Shown here piece by piece: positions 44,824 through 55,208 of a DNA stretch of 64,000 nt. Numbering within the stretch: position 1 is the first letter of the stretch; each line of letters starts with the position of its first letter. This stretch comes from Trichothecium roseum (Eukaryota > Ascomycota > Sordariomycetes > Hypocreales): contig CM047945.1 of NCBI GenBank assembly GCA_026184415.1, forward strand, positions 372,001 to 436,000, given 5' to 3'. A program made the translations under genes and the position numbers. Under the pieces are notes generated by a model. It worked only from the letters and a program-made list of their open reading frames with translations. It did no database searches and was not told the origin of the DNA.

Positions 44824-45561
44824 ATGCAGCCGGAGACGTGCAATGCCGTCCGCCGCAAGGTGCGCAACTGGATCGAATCGGGCGCCATGAAGGTCGGCGA
44901 GTTCCAAAAGGAAATCGGTGTGAGCTTCAAGACGTACGGCAGCTTCATGAACCGCACCAAGACGTGGTACGGCGACAACACGGTCACCTATTGGAACGCC
45001 ATGCTCTTATTCAGGAAACGTGAGCTTCAAGGCCTCCCTCTGCAGGTGCCCAAGGCCAAGACTGCCGGTGCCGGCGCCGGCGCCGGTGCAAGTACTACCA
45101 AGGCCGGCGCGGCCAAGAAGCAAGACCAGCTTCTCGACACGGGAGACGTGGAGCTCCCCGGCGAGGACACGGGTAGCGTCGTGGTCTTTGAGCTCCCGAG
45201 GAACATCCGCACCAAGCTCAACGCGCTGCTGAAGAAGGGCGTCACCCAGGCCGCCCTTGCCCGCGCCCTCTCCCAGATGATGCCCGAGGGCGCCACGGTG
45301 TCGACGCACGTCCTGCGCACGTTCCTGGGCCACAGGCACATCATGGACGGCAGCGACAGTGCCGCCTTTTACGCCGGCTACGTCCTGTGCGAGAAGCTGC
45401 GTCTCAAGGAGGGCAAGCCCAAGAGTAAGTTCCGCGAGGAGGTGGAGGCGGCCCACGGTCCCAGGGGCGTGCCGACGCACATTGGCAAGGGGACCAGCTT
45501 CATCTGCTTCAAGGACGAGCGTCCTCACTATGACAAGTGGGGTGTTTTGCACTTCAACTAA
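44824..45561 (+). CDS. DUF7726-type protein with decayed upstream coding frame
   Basis: Open frame of 245 aa. Residues 1-67 (CNAVRRKVRNWI, MKVGEFQKEIGVSFKTYGSFM, TYWNAMLLFRKREL) match the helical DNA-binding-like domain repeated in the ascomycete DUF7726 family. A second diverged copy spans about 127-245 (NIRTKLNALLKKGVTQAALARAL ... FICFKDERPHYDKWG). A basic Ala/Gly/Lys linker separates them. The frame upstream also looks coding (Ala/Lys-rich, then FPPDMEDIDD) but carries TAG at 44749-44751 and TAA at 44803-44805. The only good upstream ATG (44477, MSLISVVAADG) is in another frame, shifting near 44620-44640. The gene may therefore have lost its N-terminal ~110 residues or be inactive. The surviving ATG 44824 has an acceptable position before the domain. 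It is tail to tail with the kinase gene, 259 nt apart. Confidence 0.6.
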   Translation: MQPETCNAVRRKVRNWIESGAMKVGEFQKEIGVSFKTYGSFMNRTKTWYGDNTVTYWNAMLLFRKRELQGLPLQVPKAKTAGAGAGAGASTTKAGAAKKQDQLLDTGDVELPGEDTGSVVVFELPRNIRTKLNALLKKGVTQAALARALSQMMPEGATVSTHVLRTFLGHRHIMDGSDSAAFYAGYVLCEKLRLKEGKPKSKFREEVEAAHGPRGVPTHIGKGTSFICFKDERPHYDKWGVLHFN

Positions 45562-45820
45562 CAGGCAGGGAAAACGGGATATCAGATGTCGTATTAGACG
45601 AAAGGTTTTTTTTTTTATGAGCGGCGACGCTTTTGTATATTGGGTATATCGGACACATCGGGTAGGCTTTCTGTTTTTTTTTTGGTGTGTGGGCATACTA
45701 CATATGCAAAAGGTATGGGCGAAATTGATTCCAAGCTTTATTCTCTATTTCACGATTGCTTTTGCGTGTTCGTCTTCTATAGTTCTACTGCGTCTTCGTT
45801 GTTGTTTTTTTCTTTCATCA

Positions 45821-47350
45821 TCATGTGTGCTTGCCTGCTTTGAGTAAATCTTGCTTGACCCACTGCACCCATGAGTCGTCTGCGAGGATGAACCTCACCC
45901 TGGCCTCGAGCCACTCGGTGTTGCCCCAGAAGCCCCAGCTGGCCTGGAACCGGCACCAGTCGACGAGGGCGGTCTCCCAGTGCCTGACGAAGTCGTCCCA
46001 GGGGTAAGCGTCCTCGGCCGCGCCGCCCTGCGGCGAGAGCAGCTTCCCGCGGTACCGCCGCAGCAGCGCCTTTTCCCCCTCGCCCATGGGCACACTATCA
46101 CCGTCTAACCCGTCTGATTCGGTGAGTAGAAGCTGCATGGGGACGGAGCACGTGAAGAGCTTGGCCAGGTCGCAGACGCCCAGGCCCAAGCCGACGTACT
46201 GGAAGTCGTAGAAGGCGACGCGGTCGCCCGCGGCGTTGGAGAAGAGGTTCTCGGACTTGACGTCGCCGTGGATGAGGGATTCCGCGGGCCGCGCGTGGTG
46301 GCCCCGCGGGGCGAGGACCCTGGCCGCGGCCTCGGCGGGGCTGAGGTCGTCGGGGAGGGAAGGGGAGGGGTCGGTCAGGGCGGGGGACCACTCGGAGGAG
46401 CGGTCACGGCGGAGGGAGGCGTACTCGGTGAGGCGGGTGGAGAGGTAGGTGTACCCGCCGTTGAGCCAGACTCTGCTTCCGACCGCGTCTTTGCCTTTTT
46501 CATCATTGGTGGTAGCAGTAGTGGTAGTAGTGGTGGTGAGATGCTGCCGGCGGCGCTTGGCTTCCTGCAACGGCGGGAGGAGGAACTCCGGGAGGTCCTG
46601 CTGCGGGTCGTAGAGGGCCCGGGAGGAGGCGTGGAAGGTGGCCAGCCAGTCCAGGGCGGCGTGGACCTGGGTCGGGGTGAGGACGTCGCGCTTGCCGCCC
46701 GCCACGGGGAAGTGAACGCGGAGGTCCTCCATGACGGTGGCAATCACCGCGCCGCCGTCCAGGATATCCTTGGCCCCTTCCCCCGCGGCAGAGAAGGAGG
46801 AGGAGGCGTCGTTGCCGTAGGTGGAGGCCAGGCACCGGGCCACGGGGGTGGTTTCGGGGTGCAGGTGGGGCGCGAGACGGGCGTAGAAGTACTGCTCGAC
46901 CTGGTAGCTGAGCATCTTTCTCAGGTGGCCTTCGTCCTGCGTCTCATCCTGGCCTTCTCTGCCTGCAACCGACTTTGGCGGGGAAATAAGCTTTAGGATG
47001 AGGGGAATGGACGGGCCGGACCCGAAGCCGGGGTTGGAGCCGGAGACGGGATCCTGCTCGGAGGGGGTGGGGGAGGAGGGGACGGCTTCGAGGGCGCAGA
47101 TGTGGCCGTAGCCGGCCCAAAGGGTCTGGAGGACGGTGGCGGAGCGGACGGTTAGGTTTAGGGGGGCCAGGAGGCGGGATGCTACCTCGATCGGGGTGGG
47201 GGGAGACATGCCGCCGGTGCCGGTGCCGGTGGTGCCGGTTGATGGGGAGAAGGGGGACGAGGTGGATTGGCGGGTGAGGGGGAGGAGGTGGGAGAGGAAG
47301 AGAGCCGTGGCTAAGATTATGGCTGCGGTGGCTAACGGGCGGTGGTACAT
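45821..47350 (-). CDS. Membrane-anchored APH/CHK-like small-molecule kinase
   Basis: Single exon, 509 aa. Residues 7-26 form an N-terminal hydrophobic anchor. The kinase-like fold follows, with the catalytic loop LIHGDVKSENLF (His361, Asp363, Asn368) and the metal-binding AFYDFQ (Asp382). This arrangement is that of aminoglycoside phosphotransferase, choline kinase-like and ecdysteroid-kinase-like proteins, not protein kinases. A low-complexity Thr run (about residues 275-284) and a Ser/Pro-rich N-terminal stretch are insertions. Substrate is unknown; fungal members are uncharacterised. An alternative, protein-kinase-like function, is unlikely because no glycine-rich loop or APE motif is seen. 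The start ATG gives the anchor; the next ATG would remove it. Confidence 0.85.
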   Translation of the reverse strand: MYHRPLATAAIILATALFLSHLLPLTRQSTSSPFSPSTGTTGTGTGGMSPPTPIEVASRLLAPLNLTVRSATVLQTLWAGYGHICALEAVPSSPTPSEQDPVSGSNPGFGSGPSIPLILKLISPPKSVAGREGQDETQDEGHLRKMLSYQVEQYFYARLAPHLHPETTPVARCLASTYGNDASSSFSAAGEGAKDILDGGAVIATVMEDLRVHFPVAGGKRDVLTPTQVHAALDWLATFHASSRALYDPQQDLPEFLLPPLQEAKRRRQHLTTTTTTTATTNDEKGKDAVGSRVWLNGGYTYLSTRLTEYASLRRDRSSEWSPALTDPSPSLPDDLSPAEAAARVLAPRGHHARPAESLIHGDVKSENLFSNAAGDRVAFYDFQYVGLGLGVCDLAKLFTCSVPMQLLLTESDGLDGDSVPMGEGEKALLRRYRGKLLSPQGGAAEDAYPWDDFVRHWETALVDWCRFQASWGFWGNTEWLEARVRFILADDSWVQWVKQDLLKAGKHT

Positions 47351-48787
47351 TGCTACTTAGTGCCCTAGTATTTGGCTACTAGCTGGGACATGTTTTTTTT
47401 TTTTTCGTTTATCGAGATGATAGTACAGAGCTTGCGGTGTGTGAATGTGGATCTTATCGTGAGTGGAGGTGTGCTTTTACGCCGAGTTCATGCCATGCTA
47501 TGAACCACTGTTACCTGAGTGTGTAAGTTTATGAGATGGGCGCATACGGAGTCGCCTCTGGCAAACATGACACAGGACACAAAAGATGTTTTTCATGACG
47601 CCAATTCTTCATCATTCAAATATCATCATCCCATCTTACTCGATTGATATACAATCTAGATGCCAGAAATAATATTTTACATGTGTTTGGCCTGCCGGCA
47701 TCGCCGAGTACAGGGTAGGAGCCCTCGACGCCGATCATGCCCAGACGAGGAGAAGAGTGAATCACTCAACTCACTCACTGGCCAGTACCAACAGAGACGA
47801 ACCACCGCGGAGCTTAACATATCCTGCTCCGTTACTAGGCACTTGCTGACCGACAGTTTGCTGGGGTTGATGTCGCGTGACCCCCTCCATTCCCGTCGAT
47901 CGTAATGGCCCCCTCATCCACTGGAGGGAGACTGGTGCACCATATGTACTCCGTAAACCGGTCAAGAAGGGCGCTCCGATTACTGTTCATGCTCCCGAGG
48001 GCAACGGTCACCCCCCATCCCAGAGGGACGTGGCACGTCAGGGACAGAGCGCTAAGTCTGGCTGGGAAATGCCGGTTGGCTTTTGGAGCTTGTGGGGTGC
48101 AGAAACAGATAGACAGATGGGGGGGGGGGGGGGGGGGGGGGGTCCATCAAGATCTCGAATCGGATAAGATCTTACATGTGGTATGAATCTGAAGGATCGG
48201 ACTTTTTGGAAACATGGTTTTTTTCTTCTTCCTCGGTGCTTGGTAGTGTTGGACGCATCTGATGGCTCTTCATCCTAGACACGTGGATATGAGTAAAGGT
48301 GAAAGGATAGCTACGTACTCCGTAATGTGCGTTATAGTCAAATAAATGTAGATTATAGAGGAGTGTGGTTCATGACTACGAGAGAGTCTGTTTCATGGTA
48401 CAATTGAGAAAGATGGCGCTCTCGTCCCTGCCTCCCCGGAGTCTGCAGTTTGTTGGTTTAATGTTGTCTCTGTTGTGCCTCCCCCCTACTTCACATGCAT
48501 GCACGGTCAACATAACGTAACTGCTGCAGACCCGATGCGGCAGGAGGGTTTTCACTTGTCCCCATTACGTGGGTTTCGACAGATCTACGGAGCATACGCC
48601 GTACATTTCGTCATTAGGTGTACAAGAGGAATAATTAAACAGTAAAAAGAAAACGGGTTGCTGGTCCAATCTCCCGGATTTGGCCTTCTTTTACACTCCC
48701 CTCTAACCCCCTCCCCCCTCGACTTCTTATTCCGAATTCTGTGCAAAACCTCTCGTACTGTGATAAGCAGAAGAAGAAGAAAACAAA
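47351..48787. other. Intergenic between divergent kinase and dioxygenase genes
   Basis: Shared upstream region of 1.4 kb with no supported gene. It contains TACTCCGTA copies at 47947-47955 and 48316-48324, and a poly(G) run of 24 nt at 48119-48142. Confidence 0.5.
48119..48142 (+). repeat. Poly(G) tract, 24 nt
   Basis: An uninterrupted run of 24 G in the divergent promoter region between the kinase-like gene and the dioxygenase gene, the longest G run in the window. Confidence 0.9.
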
Positions 48788-50076
48788 ATGGCCACGTCCT
48801 TCACCTCCCTCCCCATCATCGACCTCTCACCGCTCCGCCACGACGATGTGTCCTCGCCGCCGTCGCCCGAGGCCCGGAGGCTCGCCGCGCGGTTCCACGA
48901 CGTCTTCGCCACGAGCGGCTTCGCCTACCTGACGAACCTGCCCCTGTCCTTCTCGCACGAGGACGTGTTCGCGCTGAGCAAGCAGTTCTTCTCGCTGCCC
49001 GCCGAGGAGAAGATGAAGCTGGCCAAGCGCACGTTTGTCAAGGGGAACGAGAATACGTATCGGGGGTATGTTTGCATCCCATTTACTTCCTGGAGCACAC
49101 CCTTTGATACGACGGAGGATCACTGCTCTTTTGTTCCCCTTTCTTTCTTTTTTTCTTTTTCTTTTTTTCTTCTTTTTTAATGTCTCTGAGCCAGGAGCTT
49201 ACCGCAAATAGGTACTTCCCCATTCAACCGCTCAAGGCGCACGACAACCTCAAGGAGGGCTTCGAGCTCGGCTCCGGAAAAGTAAAGACGAAAGCCGGGG
49301 GAGGGAACACAGCGCCGAGCGCGTTCAACATGTACGAGGGCAACGTGTGGCCGTCGGGGTCGGCGGGGTTCCCGGCCGCGTCGCGCCGGCGGCTGACGCA
49401 GTTCTACGCGGAGCTGCAGTCCCTCTCGGCCAGGCTGCTGCGGCTGCTGGCGCTGTCGCTGGGGGAGGAGGCGGAGCGGTTCGACGGCTGGCTCGAGGAC
49501 TCGCTCAGCACGCTGCGGCTGCTGCACTACCCGCCCAACGCCACGTCCTCGTCGGCGGCGTACGACGACGACAGCTCGTCCATTTCGTCGGGCGAGACTT
49601 TTTCTACCCTCGGGGACGTGTCCGCTTCCTCTGCTGGTGACGCACAAGGGGGGAATGGTGATGCGGCTGGCGGGGAAGGGGTGAGCGACGACGTCGACGT
49701 CAAGCTGAGCTGCACGCCGCACACCGACTCGGGCATCCTGACGCTCCTCCACCAGGACCCGACCGGCGGCCTCGAGGTGCGCAACTCGGACGGCCTCTGG
49801 GTGCCGGCGCCGTACGTGCCCGGGTCCGTGGTGGCCAACATCGGGGACCTCATGGCCCGCGTGTCGGGCGGCAGGTTCGTAGCCACGATGCACCGCGTGC
49901 GGGCCCCCGGCGCGAGCGCGGTGCACGGCCCTTCGTACGGCCGCTTCAGCGTGCCCTTCTTCTTCGAGCCCGGGGAGGAGTGCGTGGTGAGGACGCTGGA
50001 CGGGAGGGAGGCGGTCAGGTACGGGGATCACGTCAGGGGGAAGATGGCCACCTGGGTCGAGTTTCAGGACGTTTGA
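48788..50076 (+). CDS. 2-oxoglutarate/Fe(II) dioxygenase (isopenicillin N synthase-like)
   Basis: Two exons: 48788-49065 and 49212-50076, 380 aa. The N-terminal domain starts PIIDLSPLRHDD and contains SGFAYLTNLP. The catalytic jelly-roll has the iron ligands His263 and Asp265 in CTPHTDSG and His320 in TMHRV. Arg337 and Ser339 (RFSVPFFFEP) bind the co-substrate. An acidic Ser/Gly-rich insert of about 50 residues (roughly 205-255) precedes the HxD motif and is unusual in size. Intron 1 (146 nt, GTATGT donor, ATAG acceptor) contains a T-rich tract and rejoins YRGYFPIQPL. Members hydroxylate or desaturate small molecules. No biosynthetic cluster is evident next to it, so the substrate cannot be inferred. 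Confidence 0.93.
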
Positions 50077-52009
50077 GGAACACACGTTGGAAAAAGAAAA
50101 CGCATGTCCCGGGTGAAGAGCCCACAATATCACCGTTTCTAGATATATAGCGGCATGGTGATTTTATTTTTGCATAAATAAGGTTTTTCTTTTCCCCTTG
50201 TATCTTGCAGATCTCTAGCAAAGGTTTCGGTTCGGTCCTTGCCCCTGAAACCCTTCTCCGGTGTTGGGTTGTAGATGCGACCCCCCCCCCTCTCCCATTC
50301 CCAAATCCCCGGATAATGGGCAGACAGCGTTTAAAGTTGCTTTATTTCCCGTCTCCAGGGGTTGGGATATTTGGAGTATCCCATCCCGCATTATATCCTT
50401 GCGGGGAGGGGGAAAGGGGGACTACGGTTTAAATAGGCTGAAGCCGAAAGAGGGGGATCATCCAAGGTATCCCTGCTGTTCCCTGGCGGCTACGTAGTAT
50501 TGCATGAACAGTGGTGATCTGTGTTGTATGCATGCTGGATGAGGAGTACTTGGGGTCGTGAGGGTAAAGGGTACGTATCTCTATCCAGGCAGATATTTCA
50601 TCCGACGTCAGTATCGGTCATGGAAAGATGATGCATGTATGTATGTATGTAGATGGTAAATCTAGGCCAGCTACGGAGGGGAAGGACGCATGTACTTGGA
50701 TCATCTCTATCAAGGCTTCGATGTCGTCCCAAAGAAACACTTCCAGGGTATCAAAGGAGCGCGGAGTCTCGGCCGCCGCCAACACCTCGCGCGCTTTCCG
50801 ACAGAACCTCCCCCCCCCCCCAGAGAGACGCTAAGCTAGGTACGCTTTGCCGTCGAGGAAAACATGTCATTGTGCATGTAGCGCATGCAACGACGGCAAC
50901 AAATGCAGAAGGAAAAGAAGGGAAGAAGGAAAGGCCGGTAAGGTTTGTTCCAAGGAAAATAACCCCGAGAAGCGGAAATTCCTACTCTCTCTAACTTTTT
51001 CTCCTTTTTTCAACTATCCTTTTGTCGTCATCGACTTGTTCACGTGGAAAAAGCCTCTCTCACTCCCTCTCTCCCTCTTTCCCTCTCTAATTGGAGATTG
51101 TGAGGAGCAAGTTTGAAAAGTCCTACCGAGATGGACGACGTGACTTGCCGACTACGACATGGATGTTACCCCGCAAACTTGGAATCGCTCCGAATGATCG
51201 CCGTCCCCGCCGATGCCCACCCCTGTCTCCCCTCTCCTCCCAGACTCCTCTTCTTCTCCTCCTCCTCTCCCCCCGCACGAGGCCACACCACACACGCACC
51301 CCGGGTTTGGAGCGAAGATGGGCCACCAACCCCCTCTTCATTGGACCGACGAGTCACGCACCCATCCATTTCCTTCTCCCAAAAAGATGGCCCCGTTCGC
51401 ATGCAAAAGGGGAACCATTGCTCACTGCTACCTTCCTTCAATGGCTCTGGTCTTCTTTTTCCTCTCTTCCTACTTGATTCTCACGCCTTCTCTCTCTTAC
51501 TCCGCAATGCTACTCTGCCGTTTTCCTTGGGAATTGAAGCCCCGAACTCGGTCGTACTTTTTTTTCGGGGAGAGAAACCAAGAGAGAAACCAACGGTAGA
51601 TCGTCATAGCTCCCCCGGGGGCCCGGTATGCTGTCTGTGTATGTACATGTAGTTAGCTCGTAAAAAAAAAAAAAACAAGCAGATTACGGTATGGCCTCGT
51701 TAGTACGCGTTCCTGATCCTCGGGAGCGGTGTATAAAAGACGAGGCCGTGTGTGTCTTTGCAAAACCCTCCCTCCTCCTTGGCCCTTTTCACCTCGACAC
51801 AGCAGAAGATTTCAGTTGGTTTTGTCGCCGTCGTCGTCCCCCCACCCCTTTTTCCGACCTCCGCCTCTTCGGGGTTTTCCCTCGGTTCATTTAGGTTAGG
51901 TCACGCTCGTAGTTCTACGCTGCCGCCGCTCTCGGGACCATCGCTCCCCTCCACTCCCACCCATCCCAGCGTAGTAGCGTTTTTGTGCGTGTGAGCGCGT
52001 GCGTGCATC
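50077..52009. other. Gene-free region; long leader of the GH47 gene
   Basis: No supported gene. Frames between 50600 and 51650 are open in several phases because of the C/T-rich composition and lack motifs. ATGTATGTATGTATG repeats occur at 50634-50650, a C run of 13 at 50811-50823, and an A run at 51662-51674. From 51720 the sequence looks like promoter and 5' leader. Confidence 0.45.
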
Positions 52010-52549
52010 ATGAGGTCGGCTGGCACACCAGTCTTGGCCCTGAGCTTGGCGCTCACGGCGGCGCAAGCCCACCCGGGCCATGCTATGCCCAGGCGCGCCG
52101 CCGCCAAGTTCGCCCCCGACGCCGACAAGGCCGCGGCCGTGGCGGACGTCTTCAACACCGCGTGGGCGGGCTACCACGACCACGCCTTCCCCAACGACAC
52201 CCTGCACCCCGTCTCCAACACGGGGGAGAATGACAGGTGAGTGAGACTGCGTGTATTCTATTGCTTGGCCGGGTTCACCTGTAGTCACATGTGTATCGGA
52301 TTGGGGTCTTGGGTTGCATAGATGGACGGGGCATGCTGATTTGGAGGTTGCTTTTTGCAGGAATGCCTGGGGCGTGACGCCGGTTGATGCGCTCAGCACG
52401 GCCATCATCATGGGGAACAAGGACGTGGTGAATCAGATCCTCGACTTTGTCCCCACCATCGACTTCACCACCACCCAGGAGGCCGAGAGCGAGATTTCCG
52501 TCTTTGAGACCAACATCCGCTACATTGGCGGTCTCATCTCCGGTACGTC

Positions 52550-52582
<33 letters not shown>

Positions 52583-53933
52583 TCACTCACTCACTCACTC
52601 ACTCACTCACACAAAACGACACACCCTACGAATTGCCACACTCTACAAACATGCTCCTTTGCTAACAGGGAACAACAGCATATGACCTGCTCAAGGGTCC
52701 GTTCAAGGACCTGGTGACGGACGAGGACAAGGTGGAGAGCCTCCTGAAGCAGGTGACGACGCTGGCGGACACGCTCAGCTTCGCCTTCGACACGCCGAGC
52801 GGCATCCCCGACCCTACCGTCATCCTCAACCCGTCGCCTCGCCTCAAGGGCTCGGGCAACAACGGCATCGCCGGCTGCGGCACCCTCGTCCTGGAGTGGA
52901 CCCGCCTCACCGACATCACCGGCAACCAGACCTACACGGAGCTCACCCAGAAGGCCGAGGACCACCTCCTCCGGCCCCAGGGCAGCCCCGAGGCCTTCCC
53001 CGGCCTGGTGGGCGAGGGCGTCAGCCTCGAGACGGGCGAGTTCCTCGACAGCCAGGGCGGCTGGAACGCCGGCACCGACAGCTTCTACGAGTACCTCATC
53101 AAGATGTACCTGTACGACCCCGAGGCGTTCGACTTTTACCGCGAGAGGTGGGTGCTGGCGGCGGACTCGACCATGGAGCACCTCGCGTCGCACCCCACCA
53201 CCAGGGACGACCTGACCTTCCTGCTGCAGTTTGACGGGCCCGACAAGCTGACGCCCACGTCGGGACACTGTAAGTTGCACCATACCCCTGACAAAACTTG
53301 CTACTTTCCTCCTTTTTTTTCTTCTTTTCTCTCCTGTTGTTGTAAAAGAAAGGTACTGATTACGTACATGCAGTGGCCAGCTTCGCCGGCGGCAACTTCA
53401 TCCTCGGCGGCGTCCTCCTCGGCGAGCAAAAGTACATCGACTTCGGCGTGCACCTGGCCGAGTCCTACTACGCGACCTACTCCACCGCGGCGGGCATCGG
53501 CCCCGAGGGTTTCGACTGGGTCGACGCCAACATCTCCTCCTCGGGAAACCCTCCCGACGACCAGGCCGACTTCTACGAGAAGCAGGGGTTCTGGGCCACC
53601 TCGCCCAACTACATCCTGCGCCCGGAGACCATGGAGAGCCTGTACTACGCGTACCGGGCCACGGGCGACGCCGGCTTCCAGGACAAGGGGTGGGAGGCCT
53701 TCCAGCACATCCGCGACGCGTGCCGCGCGGGCAGCGGGTACTCGGGGCTCAAGGACGTTACCAAGGCCGACGGCGGCGGCTTCGACGACTTCATGGAGAG
53801 CTTCTTCCTCGCCGAGACGCTCAAGTACGCATACCTGCTCTTCGCCGAGGAGTCCGAGGTGCAGTTCAAGGTCGACGCGCCCAACGGGTGGGTGTTTAAC
53901 ACCGAGGCTCACCCCGTGCGCGTTCGCGCGTAG
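52010..53933 (+). CDS. Secreted GH47 alpha-1,2-mannosidase
   Basis: Four exons: 52010-52236, 52361-52542, 52679-53269 and 53374-53933, 519 aa. A signal peptide covers about residues 1-20. Class I mannosidase signatures are in order: NAWGVTPVDALSTAIIMG, FETNIRYIGGLIS followed by AYDLL, GGWNAGTDSFYEYLIKMY, FAGGNFILGG, LRPETMESLYYAYRATGD (catalytic acid region) and the calcium-binding FNTEAHP at the C terminus. Enzymes of this family trim alpha-1,2-linked mannose from N-glycans in the secretory pathway or outside the cell. The lack of a cytosolic tail and membrane anchor points to the secreted fungal type. Splice junctions restore every motif. Intron 2 is full of CA and CACT microsatellite. The opposite strand is open through GC-rich codons. 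Confidence 0.96.
52551..52611 (+). repeat. (AC)n and (ACTC)n microsatellites inside GH47 intron 2
   Basis: About 14 AC units (52551-52578) run directly into about seven ACTC units (52581-52610). The array occupies nearly half of a 136-nt intron, between the donor and the branch-site region (GCTAACAG near 52661). Confidence 0.9.
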
Positions 53934-54722
53934 GGAGAGAAAACATTCAATTGCCCAAATAAGCCGGACACAAAACAACCCCGAGGGGAGGGAAATGTAT
54001 GTTTCATACTTGCGTGTGTATGTAGAAAAGGGGGGGGGAATAAAAAAAAATAACATTATCTGGCAAATCAAAACCTCTTGACAAAGAGCGCATATTTGGA
54101 GACAGTTTGAAAAAAAAAACTCATATTTCTCTTGATTTTAATTTCCTTTGTTCTCTTCCCCTTCTCTCCCCCCCCCCGAAACTTGCACTTGGCGTTTGTC
54201 TCGTCGCCGTCCGGCGCATACATGACACACCGACCGGGCACGCGAGTAACTCCACAAGCCTCCGTATAACCAGGGGTTTTTTTTCTCGGCATTGTTTACT
54301 ACCCTAGGCATTATAGCCTTGTCATTGGCTCCCCTCTACCCCTTCACCTGCCTGACACCGAAATGTTTCAACCTGTTTACTGCTAAATGTACGGAGTAAT
54401 ACATGGCACGAATGCAAGGGGGAATGTGGCCTATCCAGGGGTTGTTTTTTTTTCTTTCTGTTTTATCTACGGCAGAGGGAGGGATGTGGTCTCAAAGCTT
54501 AAATGAACTCTTAGACACTCCCGTACCTCGGTGAACACCAGCGCACATACGTCTTGGTCGTGCGTGCAATGTGGGAAAATACGTGAGTGCGTGCTCCGTA
54601 CAGAGCAATACAATAAATGCCCATGCAGCAAGTGTAGCGACCAGTCTAGAACGACGTCGGAGGAGAAAACAAGGGCAAAAAAGAGAGAAGAGGGAGACGA
54701 AGGAAGAAAAAGTCGGTCAGCT

Positions 54723-54738
54723 GGGGGGGGGGGGGGGG
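54723..54738 (+). repeat. Poly(G) tract, 16 nt
   Basis: An uninterrupted run of 16 G in gene-free DNA. Confidence 0.9.
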
Positions 54739-55184
54739 TAACACAAGAACCAACAAGGCCGGAGACTACCTGCGAGCCGGCGCCTTTGTTCGTGCAACGT
54801 CCAATGTCATCCATCCATCCACCCATGCTTGCTTCTACGACTATTACGCCGTGATACTACAACGCACAGCATACACGGAGCAAAGCCACCTATTTCTCAG
54901 CTAGAAAGATGAATCAATTCCAGCCCGATCCATGACTCGGGGGAGGGGGGACATGATGACCCAATGCGCACGCTCACATCCAACGTCACGATGGGCCATA
55001 CATGCATACATGCACACACATACAGAGTGTTATGTACGGCCAAGCGCACACTAAACCACCTTGACTAGCATCACCATTCCCCTCCCACCCCGATGAAGCG
55101 ACGCATGCATGATTACTCACCCTCAGCTCCTCCCCTTGCCCGCCTTTTTGCCATGCGCCGCGAGCAGCCGGGAAGGGGAAAAAG

Positions 55185-55208
55185 GTGTGTGTGTGTGTGT
55201 GTGTGTGG
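55185..55208 (+). repeat. (GT)n microsatellite
   Basis: About 12 GT units in gene-free DNA downstream of the GH47 gene. Confidence 0.85.

Noticed and set aside
51091..51652. Overlapping frames in three phases before the GH47 gene
   Set aside because: All phases are open because the DNA is C/T-rich and stop-poor; typical of a fungal leader.
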